Of a DNA stretch of 48,016 nt, positions 18,740 through 27,099 are shown in pieces. The DNA is from JBJXHG01 sp046160865. Lineage in GTDB: Bacteria > Planctomycetota > UBA1135 > GCA-002686595. The DNA lies in assembly GCA_046160865.1 (NCBI GenBank), contig JBJXHG010000009.1:1-48016 (forward strand), in the 5' to 3' direction. Position numbers and translations under genes: made by a program. Numbering within the stretch: the first letter of the stretch is position 1; the number at the start of each line of letters is the position of its first letter. The notes under the pieces were generated by a model. That model did no database searches. It had not been told where the DNA came from and saw only the letters and a list, made by a program, of their open reading frames with translations.

Positions 18740-19501
18740 ATGTCCAAGCTTGAACAAGCGGTGCACGAGTTCTTGGAGCGCCGGCTACTCGCCGAACGCA
18801 TCGACGACTTGCCACTCAGCAAGCAACAGCGTGCAGCACGCAAGGCAGACTACCTGCTCCGCGAGCGAGCTGTCATCGTCGAAGTAAAGGACATCGTCGA
18901 CGACCGGGAAGCGCGCGTGAATGAAGTCGTCGGCAGATGGCGTCGCCGACCGGGCTGGCCGAAAACCTACGGCACTCTGGACATCCAGGACTTCCTGCGA
19001 CTGCATCCGCAGCGCGAGCAGATCAACAAAGAGCTGTCCGAAGCGGTGACGTGTTCGCTGGACGGTGTGCTTCGCAACGCGAACCGGCAGATCCGTGCGA
19101 CGAAGAAGTCCTTCGAGCTGCCCGCTGCGCGCGGAACTATCTTCCTCGTCAACGACTCGATCGATCTCTTCGAGCCGAAGGTCCTGGGGGCGAAGCTCGA
19201 CAATCTGCTCAAGAAGGAACGTGGGGACGGCACGCGTTGCTTCCCGCACGCCGATTCGATCGTGGTCTTCACCGCCGCGCACCGTGTCGTCGAATCCGAC
19301 GGCGCACCGTCCGACATCGTCATGACAATTTGCCTGCCACCGATCGACCCAGCGATGCTGAAGGATTCCTTCGAACACTTCGTGATCGAGGAATGGGCTG
19401 CGTTCAAAGGCCTCCCGCTTCTTCGAACCGAGTTCATCACCACGCCCGAACAGATCGATGCTGTGCGGCTCGTTGGCAAACGGCCACCGCTCGAGATCTG
19501 A
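18740..19501 (+). CDS. second PD-(D/E)xK-like protein in the restriction island
   Basis: This 253-residue protein carries, near the N-terminus, KADYLLRERAVIVEVKD, giving Asp37 followed by Glu48-Val-Lys50, the spacing of a PD-(D/E)xK nuclease core. A later helix NRQIRATKKSF and a strand GTIFLVND fit the rest of that fold. I do not recognise a named family. It follows the preceding nuclease-like gene by 8 bases and belongs to the same transcript. A gap of 143 bases with a palindrome then separates it from the ATPase gene. It could cut nucleic acid or act as an inactive partner; the intact D, E and K favour activity. Confidence 0.65.
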   Translation: MSKLEQAVHEFLERRLLAERIDDLPLSKQQRAARKADYLLRERAVIVEVKDIVDDREARVNEVVGRWRRRPGWPKTYGTLDIQDFLRLHPQREQINKELSEAVTCSLDGVLRNANRQIRATKKSFELPAARGTIFLVNDSIDLFEPKVLGAKLDNLLKKERGDGTRCFPHADSIVVFTAAHRVVESDGAPSDIVMTICLPPIDPAMLKDSFEHFVIEEWAAFKGLPLLRTEFITTPEQIDAVRLVGKRPPLEI

Positions 19502-19616
19502 GGGGTGGCTTCGTCTCGCACGCGAGGCGGTGAGCCGCAGGCGAGTGGGCGAGGATGACCGAGCGGGGTTGCGAGTACGGCGCGAGGGCGGCGCCGCGCT
19601 TGTCCGGCCCAGACGG

Positions 19617-19640
19617 CTAAGGTAAAAACTTTTGCCTTAG
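19617..19640. promoter_or_regulatory. 24-base palindrome just upstream of the ATPase gene
   Basis: Arms CTAAGGTAAAA (19617-19627) and TTTTGCCTTAG (19630-19640) are complementary at 10 of 11 positions with two central bases. The end is 4 bases from the ATG at 19645. It is strikingly A+T-rich in a GC-rich surrounding. Its place suggests an operator, an autoregulatory binding site or a hairpin over the ribosome binding region; none can be distinguished here. Confidence 0.6.
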
Positions 19641-19644
19641 CGCC

Positions 19645-21114
19645 ATGGCATCCGCAAACCGCGACAGCTGGTCCTTTTATGGCCGCGATCCCGAGCTCGA
19701 GGAGCTGCGCGAGATCATCCGCCGGCAGCGCTGGTTCTTCCTGAAGATCTCCGGCCGGCGCCGCATCGGCAAGACGAGTCTCGTGCAGCAAGCCCTGCAG
19801 TCGGAGCGCCGCGACAAGGTGCTCTACATCCAAGTGCCCGACTCGGATCCGGCGGGCGTCGTCTCCGCAGCGCGCGACTTCTACGCGCTGTTCCGCGTGA
19901 GCGAGCCCTTGCCGCACGACCTGCGCTCTCTGGCGAGCTCGATCGCCGAGCTCGTCCGACGCGGGTACGTGGTCGCGGTCGACGAGTTCCAGTACTTCCA
20001 TCGCAAGGCGCTGTTCGAGTTCACGTCGCACCTGCAGCTCGAGGTCGATCGGCTCGCGGCCGACGCCGACCGCGTGCAGGGCGGGCTCGTCGTGCTCGGC
20101 TCGATCCACACCGAGATGGCGGCGCTCCTCGAGGACCGTACGGCGCCGCTCTTCGCGCGCGTGACGAACAAGATCGACTTGCCGCATCTCGACATCGCGT
20201 CGATCCTCGAGATCCTGCGCGCGCACGCGGACACGTCGCCGGCGCGGCTGCTCTTCCTTTGGAACCTGTTCGAGGGCGTGCCGAAGTTCTACCGCGACGC
20301 GTACGAGGAAGAGGTGCTGGCCCTCGGCCGGCGCGAGCTCCTGCACGAGCTCTTCTTCTCCAGCTCGTCGCCGCTGCGCGGCGAAGCGGAGCACTGGTTC
20401 CTGCTCGAGCTGCGCGGTCGCTACGACCTCGTGCTCAAGTTCGTGGCTCGCAATCCGGGCTGCACGAACGGGGAGATCGACGCGCACGCGCGCTCGGTCG
20501 AGCCGCAGAGCGAGCACCAGGTCGGCGGCTACCTCAAGGTGCTCCGCGAGCGTTACCAGATGATCGAGCAACTACAGCCGATCTTCGCGAAGGCAACCGC
20601 GCGCAACGGCCGCTATTACATCCGCGACAACTTCCTGCGTGCCTGGCTCGCCGCGCTCTCGACGCCCGCCGCGTCGGTGAACTTTCGGCCCGTCGACGAG
20701 CTCGTGGCAGAGGCCGACGATCGATTGGCCGACGCGGAGGGCCACGGACTCGAGCGATTGGTCGGCACGCTGTACGAGGAGCGCAGCCGCAAGCGCCTGG
20801 GCGACTTTCCGCTCTCGCACCGCATCCAGGGCTATTGGGACCGCAACGACACGGAGATCGACCTCGTCGCGCTCGACGAGCGCGACCGGATCGTCCGCTT
20901 CGGGACGTGCAAACGCTCGGCCGATCGGCTCGCGCCGGACTTCGACCGCTTCGCTGGTCACGTCGAGCGGTTCCTCGTCGCGCATCCGCGCTTTCGCGAG
21001 TGGAAGATCGAGAAGGCGGCGATCACGGTTCACCACGACTCGCGCTCGCGTGCCGCCGCGCAGCAGCACGGGTTCATCGCGCAGGATCTCGTCGACCTGA
21101 CCGCCGGACTATGA
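19645..21114 (+). CDS. AAA ATPase of the archaeal ATPase / DUF234 type
   Basis: At 489 residues, this has Walker A GRRRIGKTSL (Lys43, Thr44), Walker B VVAVDEFQY (Asp113, Glu114), a helical and winged-helix middle (about 260-330), and a C-terminal DUF234-like region. There, DRNDTEIDLVALDE is followed by IVRFGTCKRS; related proteins usually have an acidic residue two before the Lys, and here it is Thr, so the nuclease-like tail may be inactive. Members of this group are common, often mobile, and little understood. The gene sits between nuclease-like genes and hsdM, and its stop overlaps the hsdM ATG (ATGA). It may regulate or power the neighbouring nucleases; that is inference. Confidence 0.85.
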   Translation: MASANRDSWSFYGRDPELEELREIIRRQRWFFLKISGRRRIGKTSLVQQALQSERRDKVLYIQVPDSDPAGVVSAARDFYALFRVSEPLPHDLRSLASSIAELVRRGYVVAVDEFQYFHRKALFEFTSHLQLEVDRLAADADRVQGGLVVLGSIHTEMAALLEDRTAPLFARVTNKIDLPHLDIASILEILRAHADTSPARLLFLWNLFEGVPKFYRDAYEEEVLALGRRELLHELFFSSSSPLRGEAEHWFLLELRGRYDLVLKFVARNPGCTNGEIDAHARSVEPQSEHQVGGYLKVLRERYQMIEQLQPIFAKATARNGRYYIRDNFLRAWLAALSTPAASVNFRPVDELVAEADDRLADAEGHGLERLVGTLYEERSRKRLGDFPLSHRIQGYWDRNDTEIDLVALDERDRIVRFGTCKRSADRLAPDFDRFAGHVERFLVAHPRFREWKIEKAAITVHHDSRSRAAAQQHGFIAQDLVDLTAGL

Positions 21115-22613
21115 CCGACATCTCGAGCCGCATCGTCCAGAAGCTGTGGAGCTACTGCCAAGTGCTCCGCGACGACGGGCTCTCGTACCAGGACTACCTC
21201 GAGCAGCTCACGCAGCTTCTGTTCCTCAAGATGGCGGACGAGCGCGCGAAGTTGCGCGGCGAGGAGCAGTCGGTTCCGAAGGGTTGCCGTTGGTCGGATC
21301 TCGCCGCGCCGCAGATGGAAGGCGCGCGGCTCGAGGAGAAGTACCGCGAGATCCTCAAGCGGCTGGGCGAGTGCGGCGGGATGCTCGGGCTCGTGTTCCG
21401 CAAGGCGCAGAACAAGATCCAGGATCCTGCCAAGCTGCGGCAGCTCATCGTCGAGCTGATCGGCACCGAGGACTGGAGCTCGAAGTCGTCCGACGTGAAG
21501 GGCGACGCGTACGAGGGATTGCTCGAGCGCAACGCTCAGGACGTGAAGGGTGGTGCGGGACAGTACTTCACTCCGCGCGCGTTGATCCAAGCGATCATCG
21601 ACTGCGTGCAGCCGCGTCCGGGCGAGGTCGTGTCCGATCCGGCGTGCGGGACGGGTGGGTTCTTGCTCGCCGCGCACGACTACGTGACGCATCACCACGA
21701 GCTCGACCGCGACCAGAAGAAGCACCTGCGCTTCGAGGCGCTGCGCGGTGTCGAGCTCGTCGACGGCGTCAGCCGCTTGTGCGCGATGAACTTGTTCCTG
21801 CACGGCGTCGGCCCCGACGACGACGAGCGTGAGCCGCCGATCCAGACCGAGGATTCGCTGCGCAACGTGCCGAGCAAGCACGCCGACGTGGTGGTCACCA
21901 ATCCGCCGTTCGGCAAGAAGTCGTCGATCACGGTGGTGAACGAAGACGGCGAGACCGACCGTCAGACTCCGACGTACAACCGGCCCGACTTCTGGACGAC
22001 GACGTCGAACAAACAGCTCAACTTCGTGCAGCACGTGCGCTCGCACCTCGCCATCGGCGGACGCGCGGCGGTCGTCGTGCCGGACAACGTGCTGTTCGAG
22101 GGCGGCGCCGGCGAGATCGTGCGGCGCAAGCTCCTGCACGAGTGCGACGTGCACACGCTGTTGCGGCTGCCCACCGGGATCTTCTACGCGCAAGGCGTCA
22201 AGGCGAACGTGCTGTTCTTCGACCGCAAGCCGGGCTCGGAGAAGCCTTGGACGAAGGAGCTGTGGATCTACGACCTGCGCACGAATCGGCACTTCACCCT
22301 GAAGACGAACCGGCTCGCGCGCGCCGATCTCGACGAGTTCGTCGCGTGCTACAAGCCGGGAGCTCGGCACGAGCGTCTGCCGACTTGGTCGGCCGAGAGC
22401 GCGGACGGCTGCTGGCGCCGCTACACGTACGACGAGCTCGTCGCGCGCGACAAGGCGAGCCTCGATCTGTTCTGGCTGCGCGACGAGTCTCTCGAGGACT
22501 CCGCTTCGCTACCGGCGCCGCAAGTGATCGCGCGCGAGATCGCCGACGACTTGCGCTCGGCGCTCGAGGAGATCGAGGACGTGCTCGCCGACTTGGAGAA
22601 GCGCGAGGCCTGA
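21111..22613 (+). CDS. hsdM: type I restriction-modification methyltransferase HsdM
   Basis: This 500-residue protein has an N-terminal helical domain (YQDYLEQLTQLLFLKMADE), GQYFTPRALIQAI, the S-adenosylmethionine motif DPACGTGGFLLAA (Asp176 onward) and the catalytic NPPFGKK (264-267 core) of N6-adenine methyltransferases. Two HsdM subunits with one HsdS methylate adenine in the split recognition site and protect the host. The ATG overlaps the ATPase stop, so translation is coupled to the ATPase rather than to hsdS. The gene ends the island; the right flanking repeat lies 27 bases downstream. Confidence 0.96.
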   Translation: MTDISSRIVQKLWSYCQVLRDDGLSYQDYLEQLTQLLFLKMADERAKLRGEEQSVPKGCRWSDLAAPQMEGARLEEKYREILKRLGECGGMLGLVFRKAQNKIQDPAKLRQLIVELIGTEDWSSKSSDVKGDAYEGLLERNAQDVKGGAGQYFTPRALIQAIIDCVQPRPGEVVSDPACGTGGFLLAAHDYVTHHHELDRDQKKHLRFEALRGVELVDGVSRLCAMNLFLHGVGPDDDEREPPIQTEDSLRNVPSKHADVVVTNPPFGKKSSITVVNEDGETDRQTPTYNRPDFWTTTSNKQLNFVQHVRSHLAIGGRAAVVVPDNVLFEGGAGEIVRRKLLHECDVHTLLRLPTGIFYAQGVKANVLFFDRKPGSEKPWTKELWIYDLRTNRHFTLKTNRLARADLDEFVACYKPGARHERLPTWSAESADGCWRRYTYDELVARDKASLDLFWLRDESLEDSASLPAPQVIAREIADDLRSALEEIEDVLADLEKREA

Positions 22614-22639
22614 GCGCGCGGCTTGCCGCGAGCTCTTCC

Positions 22640-22669
22640 ATCGGTCGGCCGGCATGCGATGCAGCTGCG
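22640..22669 (+). repeat. right copy of the direct repeat flanking the restriction island
   Basis: This matches 13346-13375 at 25 of 30 positions and lies in the gap between hsdM and the next gene. It shares the core GGCCGGCATGCG and the downstream CAGCT. A GCTCTTC precedes the core here (22632-22638) and also precedes the partial second core on the left (about 13375). Confidence 0.45.
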
Positions 22670-22701
22670 TTCCTGCTAAGGGCGTGCTCTATGATCCCGC
22701 C

Positions 22702-23421
22702 ATGTGCACCGTCACGTGGACCCTCGGTCGCGACGGCTACGAGCTCTTCTTCAATCGCGACGAGTTGCGCACGCGCGCGCGCGCGTGGCCACCAACCGTG
22801 CGCGCGATCGGCGGCGTCGAGTGCCTCGCGCCGATCGACGGCGACGCGGGCGGGACGTGGCTCGGCGTCAATGCGCACGGCTTGTCGGTGGGGCTCTTGA
22901 ACGGCGCGCCGCCGCGCGGACCGAAGGTTGCACGGCCGAGCCGCGGTCAGCTCGTGCTCCGCTTGCTCGATGGTGCGTCGTCGATCGAGGTCGAAGCGCG
23001 GCTCGCGGGCGTCGACGTCGCGCGCTTCGCACCGTTCCGGCTGTTCGCGCTCGACGCAGCGGGTAGCGCGCGCGCCTTTCGCTGGGACGGAAGCGAGCTC
23101 GCGGTCGAGCGCGACGTCGCCGCCGGCACGGCGCTCATCTCGTCGTCGCGCGACGCGGAGGGTGCCGAGCGCGAGCGCGGCGCGGTGCTCGCGCAGTTGC
23201 GCGGCGAGCGCGGCCTGCTCGACGCGACGTTGCTGCGCGAGTTCCACGCGAGCCACGCGCCCGAGCGCGGACCGTACTCGGTGTGCATGCACCGCGAGGA
23301 TGCGCGAACCGTCAGCTTCAGCCAGATCCGTGTCGCCGCGGACACGATCGAGTTCGAGTATCACGACGGCCCGCCGTGCACGCCGGCCGAGATCGCGCGC
23401 CGCTGGCTCGCACGACGCTGA
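22702..23421 (+). CDS. NRDE family (TANGO2-like) protein
   Basis: At 239 residues, this begins MCTVTW and carries the family signature NRDE (FFNRDELRTR, about residues 17-26), followed by GGTWLGVNAHGLSVGLLN. These identify the NRDE/TANGO2 family, whose N-terminal Cys and fold resemble Ntn hydrolases. Human TANGO2 affects lipid and possibly haem handling, but the bacterial role is not settled. The start at 22702 is chosen because Cys2 would become the N-terminal residue after Met removal. It stands alone, next to the right flank of the restriction island. Confidence 0.88.
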   Translation: MCTVTWTLGRDGYELFFNRDELRTRARAWPPTVRAIGGVECLAPIDGDAGGTWLGVNAHGLSVGLLNGAPPRGPKVARPSRGQLVLRLLDGASSIEVEARLAGVDVARFAPFRLFALDAAGSARAFRWDGSELAVERDVAAGTALISSSRDAEGAERERGAVLAQLRGERGLLDATLLREFHASHAPERGPYSVCMHREDARTVSFSQIRVAADTIEFEYHDGPPCTPAEIARRWLARR

Positions 23422-23439
23422 CGCGTGGCCCGCGCGCGC

Positions 23440-24186
23440 TCAGCGCAGCGGCCGCGCGAGCTTGATCGCGCAACCGTACGGCTCCGACTCGTTGCGCGTC
23501 AACGCGACTCCAGAGCGCAACTCGTTGAGCGCCTCGTGGATGTAGTTCGTGCGCAACTCGCCGTCCTTCACACGACCGAGTGGCGCGTTGTCGAGCGCTC
23601 CGCGGTACACGAGCACGCCTTTGGCATTGATGACGAAGAGGTGCGGCGTCGTCTTCGCTTCGTACGCGCGTGCGACCGTCTGCTCGGCGTCGACGAGCAG
23701 CGGCGCGCGCAGGCCGTAGCGGCGCGCGAACTCCTCTTGTTCCTGCGCCGTGCCGCCGCGTTCGTTCGGGAGCTTCGAGGAGATCGACAGCCACACGCCG
23801 CCCTTGCGGCCGACTTCGTCGGGCAGATCGCGCAGCGGGCCTTGGTCGTGTGCGAACACCGAGTACGGGCACGTCGTCGAGTACCACTCGAGCACGACGA
23901 TCTTGCCCTGGAAGCTCGCGAGCTCGACCTCGCGACCCGCCGTGTCCTTCAAGGTGAAGTCGGGCGCGGGCTGACCGAGCGCCACCGGTCGGCTCTCGAA
24001 CGGGACCGATGGCGCGCCCTCCGCGGCCTCACTCGCGAGCGCGCGCGGCGCAGCGGCCGTCGTCGATCGTGCAGCTTGTGTCGCGCTCGCGGGCAACACG
24101 CCGCGCGAGGTCGAGGTGAGCGGCGTCGGCGGCGTCGTGCACGCGCCGGCGAGGGCGAGGATCGCAAGACGAAGGATCGGCTTCAT
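23440..24186 (-). CDS. thioredoxin-fold (redoxin) lipoprotein
   Basis: This 248-residue protein has a lipoprotein-type signal (LAILALAGAC, lipidated Cys near 16) and a Thr/Ala/Ser-rich linker. The redoxin fold then has APDFTLKDTAGREVELASF, VVLEWYSTTCPYS and a cis-proline region TTPHLFVI. The usual CxxC is not present: only the first Cys remains (TTCPYS), so it resembles a one-Cys peroxiredoxin/AhpC-type site more than a TlpA thiol reductase. A second Cys lies near the C-terminus (YGCAI). It is 8 bases downstream of the DsbD-alpha-like gene, with which it is likely cotranscribed, suggesting a periplasmic thiol pathway. Confidence 0.82.
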   Translation of the reverse strand: MKPILRLAILALAGACTTPPTPLTSTSRGVLPASATQAARSTTAAAPRALASEAAEGAPSVPFESRPVALGQPAPDFTLKDTAGREVELASFQGKIVVLEWYSTTCPYSVFAHDQGPLRDLPDEVGRKGGVWLSISSKLPNERGGTAQEQEEFARRYGLRAPLLVDAEQTVARAYEAKTTPHLFVINAKGVLVYRGALDNAPLGRVKDGELRTNYIHEALNELRSGVALTRNESEPYGCAIKLARPLR

Positions 24187-24194
24187 GGGTCGGA

Positions 24195-25034
24195 TCAGTG
24201 CTCGCGCGCGCCGTCCGGCAGCGGGAACTCGAGCTCGTATGCGTGCGTGAGCTTGTCCGTGCGCACGCGCAGCACGCCACGCGCGACGCGCGGCGCCGCT
24301 CCATCACCGGCCTCGATCTCGAACTGCGCGCGCAGCCGCGCGTCGTTCGTCGTGCGCGCCGTCATGTGCAGCCGGTCGTCGCGGTAGGGGAACCACTCGA
24401 GGTCGTGCGCGCCGGCGACGGAGAGCTCGAGCGCGAGTTCGTCGCCCGGCGTCCAACGCGCAGTGAGCCCTTGCAGAGCCGACGCAGGTCGCGGCAAGAG
24501 CGCGCGCCAGCGCTTCAGCGTGTCGGACTCGATCGCCTTCGGCGCCCGGCCCTCGGCGAAGATCGGGATCTCGAGCTCCGTCTCGCCGGAGCCCGGCAAG
24601 CAGACGTCGATGCAGACGAGCCAGCGCGCCTCGATCGTGAGCTTCGCGATGCCCGGCGCGGCGTTCTTCGGCGCGGTGAGCTCGAACCAGACGATCTGCT
24701 CGTTCTCGTGCACGTAGTCGACGATTTCGCCCGGCAACTCGTGACGCATCGGCGTGGAGAAGCGCTGCGGACCGACCTCGAATCCATCCGGTGCTTTCAC
24801 CGCGAGCTTCGTCGGCAGACCGCTGTCGCCGGCGTTCGCCCAGTACGTGTGCCAACCGCGCTCGATCGCGAAGTGGACGAGCACGCGCACGCGCTCGCCG
24901 GCTCGGACGCCGTCCTGGTCGGCGAGCGCTTCGATGCGGACGAGCTTGCTGCCGTCCGGTGTTTGCTCGAACTGTGCGGCGGTGGCCGGAGCGGCCGCGG
25001 CGGCGAGGAGCACGGAGAGAAGGGAGGTCGTCAT
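24195..25034 (-). CDS. exported DsbD N-terminal-domain-like protein
   Basis: At 279 residues, this starts at the ATG at 25034 with a clean signal peptide (LLSVLLAAAAAPATA). An upstream start is possible but would lengthen the leader with charged residues. The mature part has GWHTYWANAGDSG, an immunoglobulin-like region and WLVCIDVCLPG, the two-Cys block typical of the DsbD alpha/DsbC-corrector domain (PF11412-like). In DsbD this domain passes electrons to periplasmic thiol proteins. The membrane part of DsbD is absent here, so the electron source must be encoded elsewhere. It is the first gene of a two-gene unit with the redoxin lipoprotein. Confidence 0.8.
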   Translation of the reverse strand: MTTSLLSVLLAAAAAPATAAQFEQTPDGSKLVRIEALADQDGVRAGERVRVLVHFAIERGWHTYWANAGDSGLPTKLAVKAPDGFEVGPQRFSTPMRHELPGEIVDYVHENEQIVWFELTAPKNAAPGIAKLTIEARWLVCIDVCLPGSGETELEIPIFAEGRAPKAIESDTLKRWRALLPRPASALQGLTARWTPGDELALELSVAGAHDLEWFPYRDDRLHMTARTTNDARLRAQFEIEAGDGAAPRVARGVLRVRTDKLTHAYELEFPLPDGAREH

Positions 25035-25328
25035 CGTGGGTGGGCGCGCTTGGAGGAGCACCTGATACTAGCCTGCATTTCTCCCCGCATCGTGCTGCGT
25101 TCGTTCCCGCGGGATCGATCCTCGCTGACCGACGAGGAGAGCTGCGGTCGATTCCGATGCAACGCCTTGCTGCGAGCGCGCGGGCGCGACCTCGCAGCGG
25201 ACGTGGTGCGAGATGCCGGAGAGCCCGCGTCCGCGTTCGCCATTGCTCGCGTGCGCGCGACCGGGCGGCGAGCACCGTGTGCCTCCGCGGGTATCATCCG
25301 CGCCCCTCGAACGGGAGGGGGCACTGCC

Positions 25329-26738
25329 TTGGCCAACCGCAAGCGTTTCAGCGTCGTGCGCGATCCCGTGCACGGCGACGTGTACCTCACCGACGAGGAG
25401 TTGCGCGTGCTCGACACGCGCGAGATGCAGCGCTTGCGCGGCATCAAGCAGCTCGGCACGGCCTATCTCGTGTTCCCCGGCGCAATGCACACGCGCTTCG
25501 AGCACTCGATCGGCTGCTTGTTCATGACGGCGCGAATCGTGGAGGCGATCGGACGCTCGGCGGAGCTCGATCCTGCGCAGTGTCTCGCCGTCAGCGACGC
25601 CGAAGCACGCGTGCTGCGCATCGCCGCGCTCGTGCACGACGTGACGCACATCCCGTTCGGCCACAGCATCGAGGATCAGGACGGCATCTTCGGCCGTCAC
25701 GACACCGCGCGTCGTTTCGAGCGCATGTTCTCCGAGGCGACCGAGATCGGCCGCGTGTTGCGTGACCTCGGACTCGTGGACGACGTGCTCGCGATCGTCG
25801 GCGCGAGCGGCGGATCGCGCTCGATCCCGCCGTATTGGGCGCAGATCGTCGGCGGCACGATCGCGGCGGACATTCTCGACTACCTCGCGCGCGACTCGTA
25901 CTTCACCGGACTGAAGATCTCGGTCGACCCGCGGGTGACGAGCTACTTCAAGATCGATCGCGCGAGCGGGAATCTCTACATCGATCTCGCCAAGCACGAT
26001 CTCTTGCGCGAGGACATCCTGTCCGAGGTCGTGCGCATGCTGGAGGCGCGCTACTACTTCTCCGAGCGCGTGTACTACCACCACGCGAAGATCGCCGCCG
26101 GCGCACTGATCGCGCGCGCGGTCGAGCTCGCGCTCGCGGCGGGCGCGGTGCGCGAGGAGGATTTCTACGACCAGACCGATGCGTCGGTGCTCGACCTGCT
26201 CGAGCGCTCCGTCGCGAAGGCCCCGCGCACTGCGTCGAAGGCGGCGGGCGGCGCGAGCGACGCGCGCGAGCGCGTGCAGCGGCTCGTCACGCAGTATCGC
26301 GAGCGTCGATTGCCGAAGCGCGCGTGCGTCTTCCCGCGCTACGAGAACGAGGCGGTGCAGGAAGCGCTCGTGCAGCGCTACTTCGCAGCTGGCGGCGCGC
26401 GCGCACGCGGCGAAGCGGAGCGGCGCATCGAGGACTTGGTGAAGTTCGCGACCGGCAAAGTGGTCGAGGTGATCATCTATTGCCCGGCGAAGCGCATGCA
26501 GCTCAAGGAAGCGCACGTGCACGTACGCTGGCCGGGCGAGACCGAGGTCGCGCCGCTCGCGCGTTTCGCTGCGCGCGTGCCGCGCCTTGCGGACCTCGAG
26601 CGCAGCTACCGCGACCTGTGGAAGTTCTACGTGTTCGCCGACACGAGCGACCCGGAACTGCTCGCCAAGGTGCGGGAAGCGGCGCAGCAAGAGCTCGCGG
26701 ACGCGACGAACGCGTACAACGCGACGGTGCGAGGGTGA
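25329..26738 (+). CDS. HD-domain phosphohydrolase (dGTPase-like superfamily)
   Basis: At 469 residues, starting at TTG 25329 because GGGAGGGGG lies just upstream as a good ribosome binding site and the protein then begins with RFSVVRDPVHGDVYLTDEE, typical of this family. Metal ligands are HTRFEH (His54, His59), the HD pair LVHDVTH (His103, Asp104) and FGHSIED. The C-terminal half is helical and basic. Relatives hydrolyse nucleotides or act as regulators; the exact substrate is not evident. It is divergent from the DsbD-like gene with a 294-base gap in which I see no other gene. Confidence 0.85.
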   Translation: MANRKRFSVVRDPVHGDVYLTDEELRVLDTREMQRLRGIKQLGTAYLVFPGAMHTRFEHSIGCLFMTARIVEAIGRSAELDPAQCLAVSDAEARVLRIAALVHDVTHIPFGHSIEDQDGIFGRHDTARRFERMFSEATEIGRVLRDLGLVDDVLAIVGASGGSRSIPPYWAQIVGGTIAADILDYLARDSYFTGLKISVDPRVTSYFKIDRASGNLYIDLAKHDLLREDILSEVVRMLEARYYFSERVYYHHAKIAAGALIARAVELALAAGAVREEDFYDQTDASVLDLLERSVAKAPRTASKAAGGASDARERVQRLVTQYRERRLPKRACVFPRYENEAVQEALVQRYFAAGGARARGEAERRIEDLVKFATGKVVEVIIYCPAKRMQLKEAHVHVRWPGETEVAPLARFAARVPRLADLERSYRDLWKFYVFADTSDPELLAKVREAAQQELADATNAYNATVRG

Positions 26739-26748
26739 CGCGCGTGCG

Positions 26749-27099
26749 TCAGCTTCCGTGCGGATCGCGCGCAGCCGCGGTCGCACGCCGGCTGCGCACG
26801 ATCGCGTACACGCCGTGGCCGACGAGCAGCAGCGAGAACACGAGCGACGCGTTCCTTCCGGCACCGATCGAACCGCCTTCGTTCGGCTGCTCGGCCAGGA
26901 AGCGGGTGAGCAGGATCGAGCTGCCCCACGTGAGCTCCAGTACGCCTTGCGTGAGCAGCGAGCGGCGCGCCCCGTACCACACGGCAGCGCCCATCATCGC
27001 GACGCCCGGCAGCGCGAAGAGCGGCGACTCGCTGAATGCGCGGAACACGAGGAACGCGCCGACCAAGAACGCCAGGACGACGGCAGCCCATCTCAACAT
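26749..27099 (-). CDS. small membrane protein, four predicted transmembrane helices
   Basis: At 116 residues, this has hydrophobic segments at about 3-21, 27-45, 48-68 and 84-104, and a basic C-terminus with RSRRATAAARD. I do not recognise a family. Its 3' end converges with the HD phosphohydrolase gene only 10 bases away. It has high-GC codon use like its neighbours, which supports it as real. Confidence 0.6.
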   Translation of the reverse strand: MLRWAAVVLAFLVGAFLVFRAFSESPLFALPGVAMMGAAVWYGARRSLLTQGVLELTWGSSILLTRFLAEQPNEGGSIGAGRNASLVFSLLLVGHGVYAIVRSRRATAAARDPHGS

